A DNA stretch of 64,000 bases from Ardenticatenaceae bacterium. GTDB taxonomy: Bacteria; Chloroflexota; Anaerolineae; Promineifilales; Promineifilaceae. How positions within the stretch are numbered: position 1 is the first letter of the stretch; each line of letters starts with the position of its first letter. The translations under genes and the position numbers were made by a program. Below are positions 1 through 8,094 of the stretch, in pieces. The notes beneath the pieces were generated by a model. That model searched no databases. It saw only the letters and a list, made by a program, of their open reading frames with translations, and had not been told where the DNA came from. The stretch covers positions 243,927 to 307,926 of the forward strand of contig JACKCC010000014.1 in assembly GCA_020634245.1 (NCBI GenBank). Direction: 5' to 3'.

Positions 1-1
1 A

Positions 2-112
2 ACAGGTGTGCCTGCTTATGTGGCGGATAATCCAATGGCCTGTACTGCGTTGGGCGCGGGTAAAGCGTTGGCAGAATTGCCCATCTTGCTACGCAGTATT
101 CCTGATCTGTAG
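2..112 (+). CDS. mreB: MreB C-terminal end (partial)
   Basis: The frame beginning at base 2 reads TGVPAYVADNPMACTALG then AGKAL and stops at TAG (110-112). This matches the conserved end of the actin-like rod-shape protein MreB, where the GVPVxxAxxP and GxGKxL segments form part of the last subdomain. MreB polymerises under the cytoplasmic membrane and guides side-wall synthesis. Only about 36 residues are in the window, so the start, the ATP-binding motifs and any mreCD partners cannot be seen. A terminator follows at once, so this was the last gene of its transcript. The identification rests on the tail motif alone. Confidence 0.85.
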   Translation, partial: TGVPAYVADNPMACTALGAGKALAELPILLRSIPDL

Positions 113-136
113 AAAAAAAGATTGAGAAAGCCCAAA

Positions 137-166
137 GCCTCTGCTTTATCTGGCAGAGGCTTTTTT
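137..166 (+). terminator. Rho-independent terminator after mreB
   Basis: GCCTCTGC (137-144) pairs perfectly with GCAGAGGC (153-160) across an 8-base loop, followed by six Ts (161-166). It sits between the mreB stop and the convergent rex stop. The opposite strand has only short A/T runs outside the stem, so it mainly serves mreB. Confidence 0.9.
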
Positions 167-186
167 GTTAATGGTTTTGAACTTTT

Positions 187-822
187 CTATCGGGAATTGG
201 GCGGTTGCAAATAGTAGGTCATTTGTTGCATCTGGACAACGGGATCGCTGTAACTGACGTGAACGTGGTTAGGAACTTTCAGGTTGATAGGCGCATAGCT
301 CAGGATGGATTCGACACCGGCTGTGACCAATCGATCGGTAATTTTTTGGGCAACATTGGCAGGCACAACGATAATAGCGATTTTGGTATGATTTTGCTGA
401 ATTGTTTCTTCCAATTCATCGATTGACTGGACGGTCAAACCATTCATCTCGACGCCGATTTTGGCCGGGTCGTTGTCAAAAACCCAGGCGATGCGAAAGC
501 CGCGATGTTGAAAGCCGTTATAATGGGCAATGGCGTGACCCAGGTAACCGGCACCAATTAAGGCGACGGGCCATTCCTGAGTTAAATGCAGGATTTGTTG
601 CAGCTGTTCGATGAGGTATTTAATGTGGTAGCCGGTTCCTTGCTTGCCGAATTCGCCAAAATGGGAGAGGTCTTTGCGGATTTGGGCAGAGCTGATGCCC
701 AGTCGACGGCCCAGTTCGTGGGAGGAGGTCGTTAACTGTTTTTCTTCACGTGCCAATTGTCGCAGTTCTCGCAGGTAGATCGGCAATCTTCCAATTACGA
801 TGTCTGGGATTTCTGTCGTCAC
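187..822 (-). CDS. rex: Redox-sensing transcriptional repressor Rex
   Basis: A 211-residue protein of the usual Rex length. Residues ~5-65 form the winged helix (IPDIVIGRLPIYLREL, then LGISSAQIRKDLSHFGEFG, the Rex signature). Residues ~85-200 form the NAD(H)-binding Rossmann domain with GAGYLGHAI as the dinucleotide loop. The C-terminal helix is the dimer-swapped one. By family knowledge Rex senses the NADH/NAD+ ratio and represses respiration or fermentation genes when NADH is low. The start is GTG (822) with AAGGA seven bases upstream. A TTTCACAA half-site (855-862) lies in its own upstream region. A full Rex operator is not clear, so autoregulation is only possible. Confidence 0.95.
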   Translation of the reverse strand: MTTEIPDIVIGRLPIYLRELRQLAREEKQLTTSSHELGRRLGISSAQIRKDLSHFGEFGKQGTGYHIKYLIEQLQQILHLTQEWPVALIGAGYLGHAIAHYNGFQHRGFRIAWVFDNDPAKIGVEMNGLTVQSIDELEETIQQNHTKIAIIVVPANVAQKITDRLVTAGVESILSYAPINLKVPNHVHVSYSDPVVQMQQMTYYLQPPNSR

Positions 823-915
823 GATCTTGTCCTTACCTATTTGTTAGTGGGGTATTTCACAACTGTGAGCATTTTAACATAAAATATAAGCTGGGCAAAA
901 ATGATGAAGTTCTTA

Positions 916-944
916 TACCCAAACAAATAGGGTTATCCTATAAT
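916..944 (+). promoter_or_regulatory. Possible promoter of the export operon
   Basis: A perfect -10 hexamer TATAAT lies at 939-944, 52 bases before the adaptor start at 997. The matching -35 region (TACCCA, 916-921) is poor. The site is in the divergent region shared with rex, so Rex control of both sides is conceivable. Confidence 0.4.
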
Positions 945-996
945 TCATTTAGTTTACTAAAAAGGTGTGATTTTACGGAAAAATAAAGGTGATAAT

Positions 997-2550
997 ATGC
1001 GACGAACAATTATCATTGTTGTTGTAGTCTTGATTTTGCTGGCGGCCGGGTTTTTCTTTGTGCGGCAGCGGCAGTTGACGGCACAAGAGACGGCCGTTGA
1101 GATTTTACGAGAGGCGACGGTGGAGAACGGCCGTATCACTGCCACCGTCAACGCAACAGGCTCCATCGAACCAGAAGCATTAGTCACCTTGACATTTCGC
1201 AGCACAGGCACAATCCGGCAGGTAAATGCAGAGCGGGGACAGAGCGTCCAGGCTGGGGATGTGTTGGCGACGTTAGATACAGAAGAATTGCAGCTAAGCG
1301 TACAACAGGCTGAAGATGCCTTGCGCATCCAGGAATTAACCCGCCAGCAGCGGCTAAATAACGAACTCAGCCCGGCAGCAATGGCTTCTGCCCAGGCGGA
1401 TATTGATGCAGCGATGGCCCAACTGGAAGTTGCCCAGGCTAATCAAGCGGCAGCCGAAGCGGGTGTTTTGCAAGCCCAGGCGCAAAAAGCACAATTATTG
1501 GCTGGTGCAACAGCGGGCCAGATTGCAGCAGCCGAATCTCAGGTGGCAACGGCTCAGTTACAATATAAAAACGCCGAAGATGCCCATAATAGAACCCTGG
1601 AATGCTTTTCGTTTACGCTGCCGACCGGTGAAAAAGAAGAGAAATGTCCTGGATTAGGCGAACCGGAAGAACAGGCACGAGCCAATTTGGAAAACGCTTA
1701 TGCTGCACTTAATGCTGCTGAAGCCCAATTGGCTGATGTGAAGGCGCCACCTCGTGCGGCCGATATTCAGGCTGTGGATGCAGCAATTGCCAGTGCTGAA
1801 GCCAATGTGTTGGCCGCTAAAGGCAATGTGGCGGCGGCTGAAGCCAATCTGTCCCGTGCCCAGGCCGCTTTGGCCAGAATGCAGGAACCGCCGACCGATG
1901 ATGAACTGGCTATACTGGATGCCCAAATTGCCAGTGCCCAGACAAATTTGGCCGTTGCCCAACTGCGACTGGAACAGTCGATGATTGTGGCTCCAATTGA
2001 TGGAACCGTAGCCAACGTGCTGATTAATGCCGGCGAGCAAGCTTCGCCGGGTGCGCCGGCCATCAGTGTCGTGAATGAAGATGCCTTCCACATCAATGTT
2101 AACGTGGATGAAATTGATATTGATCAGATTAGCATAGGGCAAAATGTGGAGGTTACGTTGGATGCTCTACAGGATGCCGTATTGACGGGTACAATTGCTG
2201 AAATTTCGCCCACTTCAGCCAGTGCCGGCGGTGTGGTGACGTATCTGGTAACGATCAATATAGTTGCCGATGAGGGGGTGACACTGCGGCCGGGTATGAG
2301 CGCCAACGCCTCAATTGTGGTGCAAGAGATTGATAATGTTTTGATTGTGCCGAACTGGGCAGTGCGTCTTGATCGGGAAACGGGCAATGCCTATGTACTG
2401 CAAAAGCTGGCCGATGGTACTACGGCGGAAGTGGTTGTGGAGACGGGCCTGCGTAATGAACAATTTAGTGAGGTTTTGAGCGGTTTGCAGGCCGGTGATG
2501 TGGTTGTGGTGACGACGGAACGGGAAGCATTTAGCTTCTTTGGGAATTAG
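997..2550 (+). CDS. HlyD/MacA-type efflux adaptor
   Basis: A 517-residue membrane fusion (adaptor) protein. An N-terminal membrane anchor (residues ~3-22, IIIVVVVLILLAAGFFF) is followed by a lipoyl-like segment (GSIEPEALVTLTFRSTGTI). Next comes a long Ala/Gln-rich coiled-coil hairpin with many AxAQ/AEAN heptads, the second lipoyl half (VAPIDGTVANVLINAGEQ), and beta-barrel and membrane-proximal domains. I chose ATG 997, with AAAGGTG just upstream, over a GTG 30 bases earlier. It is the first gene of a four-gene operon with an ATPase and two MacB-type permeases. It should couple the inner-membrane pump to the cell exterior. The substrate is unknown; peptides, lipids or antibiotics are typical. 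The coiled-coil hairpin is unusually long, with a Cys-containing insert (ECFSF to EKCPG). Confidence 0.9.
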   Translation: MRRTIIIVVVVLILLAAGFFFVRQRQLTAQETAVEILREATVENGRITATVNATGSIEPEALVTLTFRSTGTIRQVNAERGQSVQAGDVLATLDTEELQLSVQQAEDALRIQELTRQQRLNNELSPAAMASAQADIDAAMAQLEVAQANQAAAEAGVLQAQAQKAQLLAGATAGQIAAAESQVATAQLQYKNAEDAHNRTLECFSFTLPTGEKEEKCPGLGEPEEQARANLENAYAALNAAEAQLADVKAPPRAADIQAVDAAIASAEANVLAAKGNVAAAEANLSRAQAALARMQEPPTDDELAILDAQIASAQTNLAVAQLRLEQSMIVAPIDGTVANVLINAGEQASPGAPAISVVNEDAFHINVNVDEIDIDQISIGQNVEVTLDALQDAVLTGTIAEISPTSASAGGVVTYLVTINIVADEGVTLRPGMSANASIVVQEIDNVLIVPNWAVRLDRETGNAYVLQKLADGTTAEVVVETGLRNEQFSEVLSGLQAGDVVVVTTEREAFSFFGN

Positions 2551-2574
2551 TCGGTAGTTGCTGAGGCATAAGGT

Positions 2575-3330
2575 ATGACAGATTCTAGTAACGGCCGTAA
2601 ACCGGTCATCACCATCCGCGACATGACCAAGATATACCAGATGGGCGAACATCAGGTACGTGCCCTCAACGGTGTCTCCCTGGACATTTACGAAGGCGAC
2701 TTCGTTTCCATCATGGGGCCGTCCGGATCGGGCAAATCAACGTTGATGAACATGCTGGGCGCGTTAGATCAGCCCAGCAGCGGCACCTACCTGCTGGACG
2801 GCACGGATGTTAGCCATTTGAGCGACAACGATCTGGCCGACATCCGCAATCGTAAAATTGGGTTTGTGTTTCAAAATTTCAACCTGCTCTCGCGCACGCC
2901 AGCTTTGCAGCAGGTAGAACTGCCGCTGATTTATTCCGGCAAAAACCAGCGCCACCAGTTAGCCAAAGCGGCGTTGGAACGGGTGGGACTGGGCGACCGG
3001 ATTGACCACAAGCCCAGTGAACTGTCTGGCGGCCAGCAGCAGCGGGTGGCCATCGCCCGCGCCCTGGTTAATGAACCGGCCATCATCCTTGCCGACGAGC
3101 CGACGGGCAACCTGGATAGCAAATCAGGCACGGAAGTGATGCAGCTTTTCCAGGCGTTGAATAACGAGCAGGGGATCACAATTATTTTTGTGACGCATGA
3201 TCCCTGGATTGCCCGCCATACGCGCCGGGTTGTTACCCTGGCTGACGGCAAAATTGTGCGGGATGAATTCATTGACAAGCCGTTGGTGGCCGGGGAAAGT
3301 AAACGGCCGTCGGACACTGCCCTCTTCTAA
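2575..3330 (+). CDS. ABC transporter ATPase, MacB/LolD type
   Basis: A 251-residue nucleotide-binding subunit with Walker A GPSGSGKST (~residue 44), Q-loop VFQNFNLL, signature LSGGQQQRVAIARAL, Walker B IILADEPTG, D-loop NLDS and switch H (FVTHD). The motif set and length match the MacB/LolD/FtsE group, which works with four-TM permeases. RBS ATAAGGT precedes ATG. It lies 24 bases after the adaptor and two bases before the first permease, so the genes are surely co-transcribed. It powers export or extraction by the two following permeases. Confidence 0.95.
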   Translation: MTDSSNGRKPVITIRDMTKIYQMGEHQVRALNGVSLDIYEGDFVSIMGPSGSGKSTLMNMLGALDQPSSGTYLLDGTDVSHLSDNDLADIRNRKIGFVFQNFNLLSRTPALQQVELPLIYSGKNQRHQLAKAALERVGLGDRIDHKPSELSGGQQQRVAIARALVNEPAIILADEPTGNLDSKSGTEVMQLFQALNNEQGITIIFVTHDPWIARHTRRVVTLADGKIVRDEFIDKPLVAGESKRPSDTALF

Positions 3331-3332
3331 TC

Positions 3333-4577
3333 ATGAACTTGACTGAAAACTTTCGCATGGCGCTGGGTGCGCTGGTCGCCAATAAGCTGCGGGCGCTGCT
3401 GACGATGTTAGGCATTATCATCGGCGTGGCGGCGGTGATTACGCTGGTTTCGGTAGGGCGCGGCGTGGAAGGCGTGGTTTTGTCGGAATTTGAGGGGCTG
3501 GGCAATAACTTACTCTTTGTTTTTCCGGGGCAGGTTGGGCCGGATCAGCAAGGGCCGCTGCGCTCCGGCGGTGCGGGGCTGACGGACAAGGATGTGGCCG
3601 CCCTGGCGGATCCATTGCGTGTGCCCGATGTTTTGCGGCTTGTACCAATTTATGAACGACCGGCGATTGTGGTGAACGGCCGTCACGATGCCCGCACAAC
3701 CATCACCGGCACTACCCCCGACTATGTCGATATCCGCCAGTTTTACCCTGTTGCTGGCAGCTTCTTTCAGGAGCAAGATATTCAGCAAACAGCACGTGTT
3801 GCTGTGCTGGGTCAGACTGCTTATGAAAACCTGTTTCCTGATGGCGGTTCACCTGTCGGTGAAACACTCCGCATCAATAATGTCAACTTCCGCGTAATTG
3901 GTTTGATGGAAGAGAAAGGTGGCTCCGGTTTTAATGATCAGGACGACGTGATTTTCGTGCCCATCAGCACAGCGCAGCGCCGCCTGTTTCCCGCCCGGCG
4001 CGCCGACGGCCAACTGCGCGTCGATTACATCCTGGCCGAACTGGTTGATGAAACCCGGCAGGACGCGGCTATCACCGAGATGACACTGGTGCTGCGCGAA
4101 ATGCACAACATCAGCTTTGAAGATGAAGATGATTTTACCGTGTTAAGCCAGGAAGAATTGATTGGCGCATTGAGTCAGATCACCAGCGTTTTGACGGTTT
4201 TTCTGGGTGTTATTGCTGGTATTTCGTTGTTGGTGGGCGGCATTGGCATCATGAATATCATGCTGGTCTCGGTGACGGAGCGAACGCGGGAGATTGGCCT
4301 GCGTAAAGCTGTTGGGGCCAAACAGCGGGATATTTTGTGGCAGTTTTTGATTGAGGCGATGGTCATGGCTCTGGTTGGCGGCGTGATTGGCCTCGGATTG
4401 GGGGCCGCCGGGTCGCTGATTATTTCCAATCTATCGGACAGTTTGCAGCCGACGCTGGCCTGGGATTCGGTGGCCTTGGCGATTGTGTTTTCGGCGGCCG
4501 TAGGCCTGTTTTTTGGCATTTTCCCTGCTTCCCGTGCGGCCCGGCTGAATCCGATTGATGCGTTGAGATACGAGTAG
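3333..4577 (+). CDS. MacB-type ABC permease (first paralog)
   Basis: A 414-residue MacB_PCD/FtsX permease. TM1 follows NKLRALLTMLGIIIGVAA (~residues 18-40). A large extracytoplasmic domain (~45-285) follows. Three C-terminal TMs carry the family motif SVTERTREIGLRKAVGAK and the ending FPASRAARLNPIDALRYE. It begins two bases after the ATPase stop. It is closely related to the next gene, so the pump is probably a heterodimer of the two permeases. This is known for other MacB-like systems in bacteria without a canonical outer membrane, but here it is inferred. Confidence 0.93.
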   Translation: MNLTENFRMALGALVANKLRALLTMLGIIIGVAAVITLVSVGRGVEGVVLSEFEGLGNNLLFVFPGQVGPDQQGPLRSGGAGLTDKDVAALADPLRVPDVLRLVPIYERPAIVVNGRHDARTTITGTTPDYVDIRQFYPVAGSFFQEQDIQQTARVAVLGQTAYENLFPDGGSPVGETLRINNVNFRVIGLMEEKGGSGFNDQDDVIFVPISTAQRRLFPARRADGQLRVDYILAELVDETRQDAAITEMTLVLREMHNISFEDEDDFTVLSQEELIGALSQITSVLTVFLGVIAGISLLVGGIGIMNIMLVSVTERTREIGLRKAVGAKQRDILWQFLIEAMVMALVGGVIGLGLGAAGSLIISNLSDSLQPTLAWDSVALAIVFSAAVGLFFGIFPASRAARLNPIDALRYE

Positions 4578-4581
4578 TCAA

Positions 4582-4660
4582 ATAGTCTGGTAGTCAAGTA
4601 GTCGAATAGTCAAAAGGCACTCGACTACACGACTACCGGACTACGTGACTACCAGACTAT
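4582..4660. repeat. TAGTC-word snap-back spacer between permeases
   Basis: The 89-base spacer is almost entirely the pentamer TAGTC with one- to four-base separators, then its reverse complement. The left arm (about 4582-4611) and right arm (about 4631-4660) pair over about 30 bases with few mismatches, ending ACCAGACTAT six bases before ATG 4667. There is no poly-U, so it is not a classic terminator. It could act as an mRNA stability or translation-coupling element. A cousin built from the same word lies after the second permease. Confidence 0.85.
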
Positions 4661-4666
4661 ACGATT

Positions 4667-5917
4667 ATGAACTTGAGTGAAAACATCCGAATTGCGCTGC
4701 GGGCGCTGCGGGCCAATAAGTTGCGAGCGGCATTGACGATGCTGGGTATCATGATCGGGGTGGCGGCGGTGATTACGCTGCTGTCCATCGGTGATGGTGT
4801 GACGCGCTACGTGGCCGATCAGTTTTTGGGATTAGGGACGAATCTGGTGTTCATCATCCCGCCGGTGGAAGAACCGGGGCCGCCAGGACAGGATTCGTTG
4901 ACGGAATCGTCGTTAACGCTGCGGGACGCGCAAATTTTGGCGGATGTAGCGCTGGTTCCGGGAGCCGACAAGGTGGCTCCGCTGCTAATTCGCGGCGCGG
5001 ATTTACAGGTGGGTGGCGAAGTTCACAATGTGTTGGCGCGGGCTTCGACGCCGGATTTTGCAGTCGTACAGAATTTTGACGTGGCGCGAGGCCGCTTTTT
5101 TGATGAGACGGATTATAACGGCCGTTCCCGCGTTGTCGTCCTAGGCCAGGAAACAGTCGATGCTTTGTTTGCGCCGGACATCGATCCGCTGGAAGCCGAA
5201 GTCAAAATCAATGGCATCAATTTCCGCATCATCGGTATTTTGGAGACCAAAGGGGCGGCCGGGATTGGCGGCAGCCAGGACGATATTGCCATTGTTCCTT
5301 TGACGACGGCCCAGGAACGGCTGTTTGATAATCGCAGCCAGCGCACTGGCCAGTTTCTGGTGGATGTAATTATGATTCAGGCGGTGGATGACGCGTCCGT
5401 GCAGGACGTGATCATTGACGCTTCCAACGCGCTGCGGCAGTCACACGACATCAACTTCCGTGATGAAGATGATTTCCAGATTTTAACGCAGCAGGATTTT
5501 TTGGAAGCGTTTGGCGCAGTTACCGGTGTGCTGACGGTGTTCCTGGGGGCGATTGCCAGCATTTCGCTGCTGGTAGGCGGTATCGGCATTATGAACATCA
5601 TGCTGGTGTCGGTGACGGAGCGAACGCGGGAGATTGGGCTGCGCAAGGCGGTGGGAGCTAAGTATCGTGATGTATTGGGCCAGTTTTTGACGGAAGCGGT
5701 CGTTCTGGCGCTGCTGGGTGGATTGTTGGGAATTGGTGTAGGGATTTTGGGGGCAACGGCCGTACACCTGGCCGTCCCCGATCTCGATACCACCGTAACG
5801 CTCAGTTCCATCAGCCTGGCCGTAGGCTTCTCCGTCGCCGTTGGCCTCTTCTTTGGCATCTACCCCGCTTCCCGCGCCGCCGCCCTCAACCCCATCGATG
5901 CGTTGAGATTTGAGTAG
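4667..5917 (+). CDS. MacB-type ABC permease (second paralog)
   Basis: A 416-residue paralog of the preceding permease with the same plan: TM1 (NKLRAALTMLGIMIGVAA), an extracytoplasmic domain, and three C-terminal TMs with SVTERTREIGLRKAVGAKYRD and the ending YPASRAAALNPIDALRFE. The start MNLSEN mirrors MNLTEN of the first paralog, supporting this ATG. No Shine-Dalgarno is visible, because the spacer hairpin ends just before the start, so translation may depend on that structure. It is probably the partner of the first permease in one pump. Confidence 0.92.
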   Translation: MNLSENIRIALRALRANKLRAALTMLGIMIGVAAVITLLSIGDGVTRYVADQFLGLGTNLVFIIPPVEEPGPPGQDSLTESSLTLRDAQILADVALVPGADKVAPLLIRGADLQVGGEVHNVLARASTPDFAVVQNFDVARGRFFDETDYNGRSRVVVLGQETVDALFAPDIDPLEAEVKINGINFRIIGILETKGAAGIGGSQDDIAIVPLTTAQERLFDNRSQRTGQFLVDVIMIQAVDDASVQDVIIDASNALRQSHDINFRDEDDFQILTQQDFLEAFGAVTGVLTVFLGAIASISLLVGGIGIMNIMLVSVTERTREIGLRKAVGAKYRDVLGQFLTEAVVLALLGGLLGIGVGILGATAVHLAVPDLDTTVTLSSISLAVGFSVAVGLFFGIYPASRAAALNPIDALRFE

Positions 5918-5921
5918 CCGG

Positions 5922-5997
5922 ATAGTCTAATAGTCGTGTAGTCCAGTAGTTAGACTAACGACAACATGACTACGCGACTACCGGACTACAGGACTAT
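5922..5997. repeat. Second TAGTC-word snap-back spacer
   Basis: After the second permease the same pentamer returns. The left arm (5922-5950: TAGTCTAATAGTCGTGTAGTC and on) pairs imperfectly with the right arm (5969-5997, ACTACGCGACTACCGGACTA and on). The right arm runs into the ATG of the following small gene. The arrangement echoes 4582-4660 but the separators differ, so this is not a simple duplication. Confidence 0.8.
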
Positions 5998-6193
5998 GAG
6001 ACGTAATTGGCGTAAATTCTTCGAACGGTTTATTTTGGCGGCGGTCATCGCTTTTGTCGTGGCGGTCGCGCCGCTGCCGGTGTGGACGCCGGAATGGTTT
6101 TTGTATTGGCAGGTGCCGACGGCGGTTTTTGCTTTTATTGTCTACATCGGCAAGCTTTTGATTGATACGATTTTGTTTCCGAAGAAGAGGTAG
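5996..6193 (+). CDS. Small two-TM membrane protein
   Basis: A 65-residue protein with a basic N terminus (MRRNWRKFFERF) and two hydrophobic spans: residues ~11-27, and ~40-56 with FAFIVYIGKLLIDTILF. It ends KKR. I prefer ATG 5996 because the upstream ATG (5966) would add ten residues translated from the repeat. No strong RBS is visible. It follows the export operon on the same strand and may be its last member. I do not recognise the family; an accessory role for the pump is a guess. Confidence 0.55.
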   Translation: MRRNWRKFFERFILAAVIAFVVAVAPLPVWTPEWFLYWQVPTAVFAFIVYIGKLLIDTILFPKKR

Positions 6194-6238
6194 GGGGAAC
6201 GGCCGTCGGTGAAAAACGGTCGTTCCCCTCTACTTTAC

Positions 6239-8005
6239 CTACCGAATGATAGCCGGCAAATACACAAATTGACTGCACGACCCTGGGCAAACGCGGACAG
6301 AATAAGGCCCCGTCCAGTTTGTCGATTGGGCGTCTTTGACCAGAATAAAATATTCTCCAGAAGTCGAGAAGGTATATTCAATTTCGGCCGTGCCAGTCTT
6401 GTAATCACCAGAACGATCATTTGTTAATTCTGTGCCGGAATCATTGTACAGCCATAACCCTGTGGCACGGCTGGTGGCCTGAATGCCGTAGGTCTGGATG
6501 AGGTAGGTTGTACCGGCAACGGCCGTAAAGTGATAATAATCGTAATCAGAGTTGTTGGTCACGTAATTTGAATGATCAAACAGTTGGTGTGTTTGCCCAT
6601 TTTCAACGCCGGGAGAAATGCTGTTGGCCAAAGCCATAACATCATTGGGTTCATTATCATTGCCGGCGTTCCAGGCTGCACCGGGTTCGTTATATTTGGG
6701 TAATATGCGGATAGAGTAGGTTCCTGTCCAATTACCAGATTGGCGAACCTTTGCCAAAATGAAATACGTCCCCGTTGTTGAGAAAGTATAAATAATTCGG
6801 GCATTAGCGTTCCCTGTACCATTGTTTCCGTAATGATCACTGGTAATAAGTGCCCCACTGCTATCGTACAACCACAGGCCGGTTGCATTGCTGCCTGTCC
6901 CTTGAATATTATACGTTTCGATGACGTAGGTCCGACCAGCTTGAGCTGTAAAACGATAATAATCATAGTCGGGGCCATTTGTGACCAGGTCGGAATTATC
7001 AAATAATTGATGCGTTTGGGCGTTATTCAAACCCACCTTGACCTCATTGGCCAACGCCATCACATCATTTGGCTCATTATCATTTGCTGCATCCCAGGCT
7101 GCTCCGGGTTCATCAAATTTAGGCAAGATACGTATTGAATATGGCCCTGTCCAGTTTCCATACAAACGGTCCTTCACCAGGACAAAATATGTGCCTGTCG
7201 TTGAAAATGTATAGACTATGCGGGCATTAGATTCTCCTGTTCCAGAGCCGCCGTAATGATCGGAGGTGATGAGTGTACCGCTGCTATCGTACAACCACAA
7301 CCCGGTTGCATTGTCACTCGTTCCCTGAATGTTGAAGGTTTCAATCACATAAGTCCGCCCAGCTTCGACGGTAAAACGATAGTAATCATAATCTGAGTCA
7401 TTGGTGACGTAACTGGAATGGTTGAACAATTGGTGCGTTTGGGCATTATTTAATCCGACTACAATCTCATTGGCCAATGCCATCACATCGTTTGGCTCAT
7501 TATCATTAGTTAGATCCCATGCTGCCCCAGGTTCATCGTATTTCGGTAAAATGCGCAAGGAATACGTACCTGTCCAGCTACCATACAGTCGTTCCTTTAC
7601 TAAAATATAATAAGTACCAGTGGTGGAAAAGGTGTAAACGATACGAGCATTAGCATTTCCTGTCCCGTTGTTACCATAATGATCCGAGACAATGAGCGCT
7701 TGGCTACTGTCGTACAGCCACAACCCGGTTGCACTATTGCCTGAACCCTGTATGTTGTAGGTTTCAATGACATATGTGCGTCCGGCTTGAGCCGTGAAGC
7801 TATAATAATCCAGGTCGTCGAGGGGGTTGATCGTGGCGTTCACTTCGGCATTGGACAACCCGATACCAATTGGATCGGCTGTCGCAAAGGAATCGTTTGG
7901 CTCAGATTCAGCCCAAACGGTCATCGGCAGGCTCATCAAGCTCGCCAGGACAACACTTGTCAGCATGGCCAATAGGCCGACTTTGGATAAATTGAATTTG
8001 TTCAT
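6239..8005 (-). CDS. Secreted protein with four PPC-type repeats
   Basis: A 588-residue exported protein. The signal peptide is residues ~1-32 (ending VWAES). Four tandem units of ~120-140 residues follow, each with NEPNDxxxxAxxI, DYYxFTAxAGRTYVIET, TGLWLYDSSG and TYxIRILPKY. This is the pattern of bacterial pre-peptidase C-terminal (PPC) beta-sandwich domains. There is no catalytic domain. By family knowledge PPC domains are accessory modules of secreted enzymes, so a protein made only of them is probably structural or adhesive. The C terminus reads CPGSCSQFVYLPAIIR, a YLP tail shared with the next gene. The repeats are about as similar in DNA as in protein, which suggests recent internal duplication. 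ACGGCCGT occurs once within the gene. Confidence 0.85.
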   Translation of the reverse strand: MNKFNLSKVGLLAMLTSVVLASLMSLPMTVWAESEPNDSFATADPIGIGLSNAEVNATINPLDDLDYYSFTAQAGRTYVIETYNIQGSGNSATGLWLYDSSQALIVSDHYGNNGTGNANARIVYTFSTTGTYYILVKERLYGSWTGTYSLRILPKYDEPGAAWDLTNDNEPNDVMALANEIVVGLNNAQTHQLFNHSSYVTNDSDYDYYRFTVEAGRTYVIETFNIQGTSDNATGLWLYDSSGTLITSDHYGGSGTGESNARIVYTFSTTGTYFVLVKDRLYGNWTGPYSIRILPKFDEPGAAWDAANDNEPNDVMALANEVKVGLNNAQTHQLFDNSDLVTNGPDYDYYRFTAQAGRTYVIETYNIQGTGSNATGLWLYDSSGALITSDHYGNNGTGNANARIIYTFSTTGTYFILAKVRQSGNWTGTYSIRILPKYNEPGAAWNAGNDNEPNDVMALANSISPGVENGQTHQLFDHSNYVTNNSDYDYYHFTAVAGTTYLIQTYGIQATSRATGLWLYNDSGTELTNDRSGDYKTGTAEIEYTFSTSGEYFILVKDAQSTNWTGPYSVRVCPGSCSQFVYLPAIIR

Positions 8006-8028
8006 GTTTTCTCCGTTTTGTTTGAAAT

Positions 8029-8080
8029 AAACGGCCGTTTCCCTGGCACACCCTCCGTTGATTGGTAGGAAACGGCCGTT
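8029..8080. repeat. Inverted pair of extended ACGGCCGT palindromes
   Basis: AAACGGCCGTTTCC (8029-8042) and GGAAACGGCCGTT (8068-8080) are reverse complements separated by 25 bases, and each is itself palindromic. The pair can form one large or two small hairpins between two minus-strand genes. There is no clear T-run, so termination is uncertain. Confidence 0.75.
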
Positions 8081-8094
8081 ACTGCTACTGAAAA

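Noticed and set aside
853..862. Rex autoregulatory operator
   Set aside because: Only one TTTCACAA half-site is convincing; the expected inverted half is not present at the right spacing.
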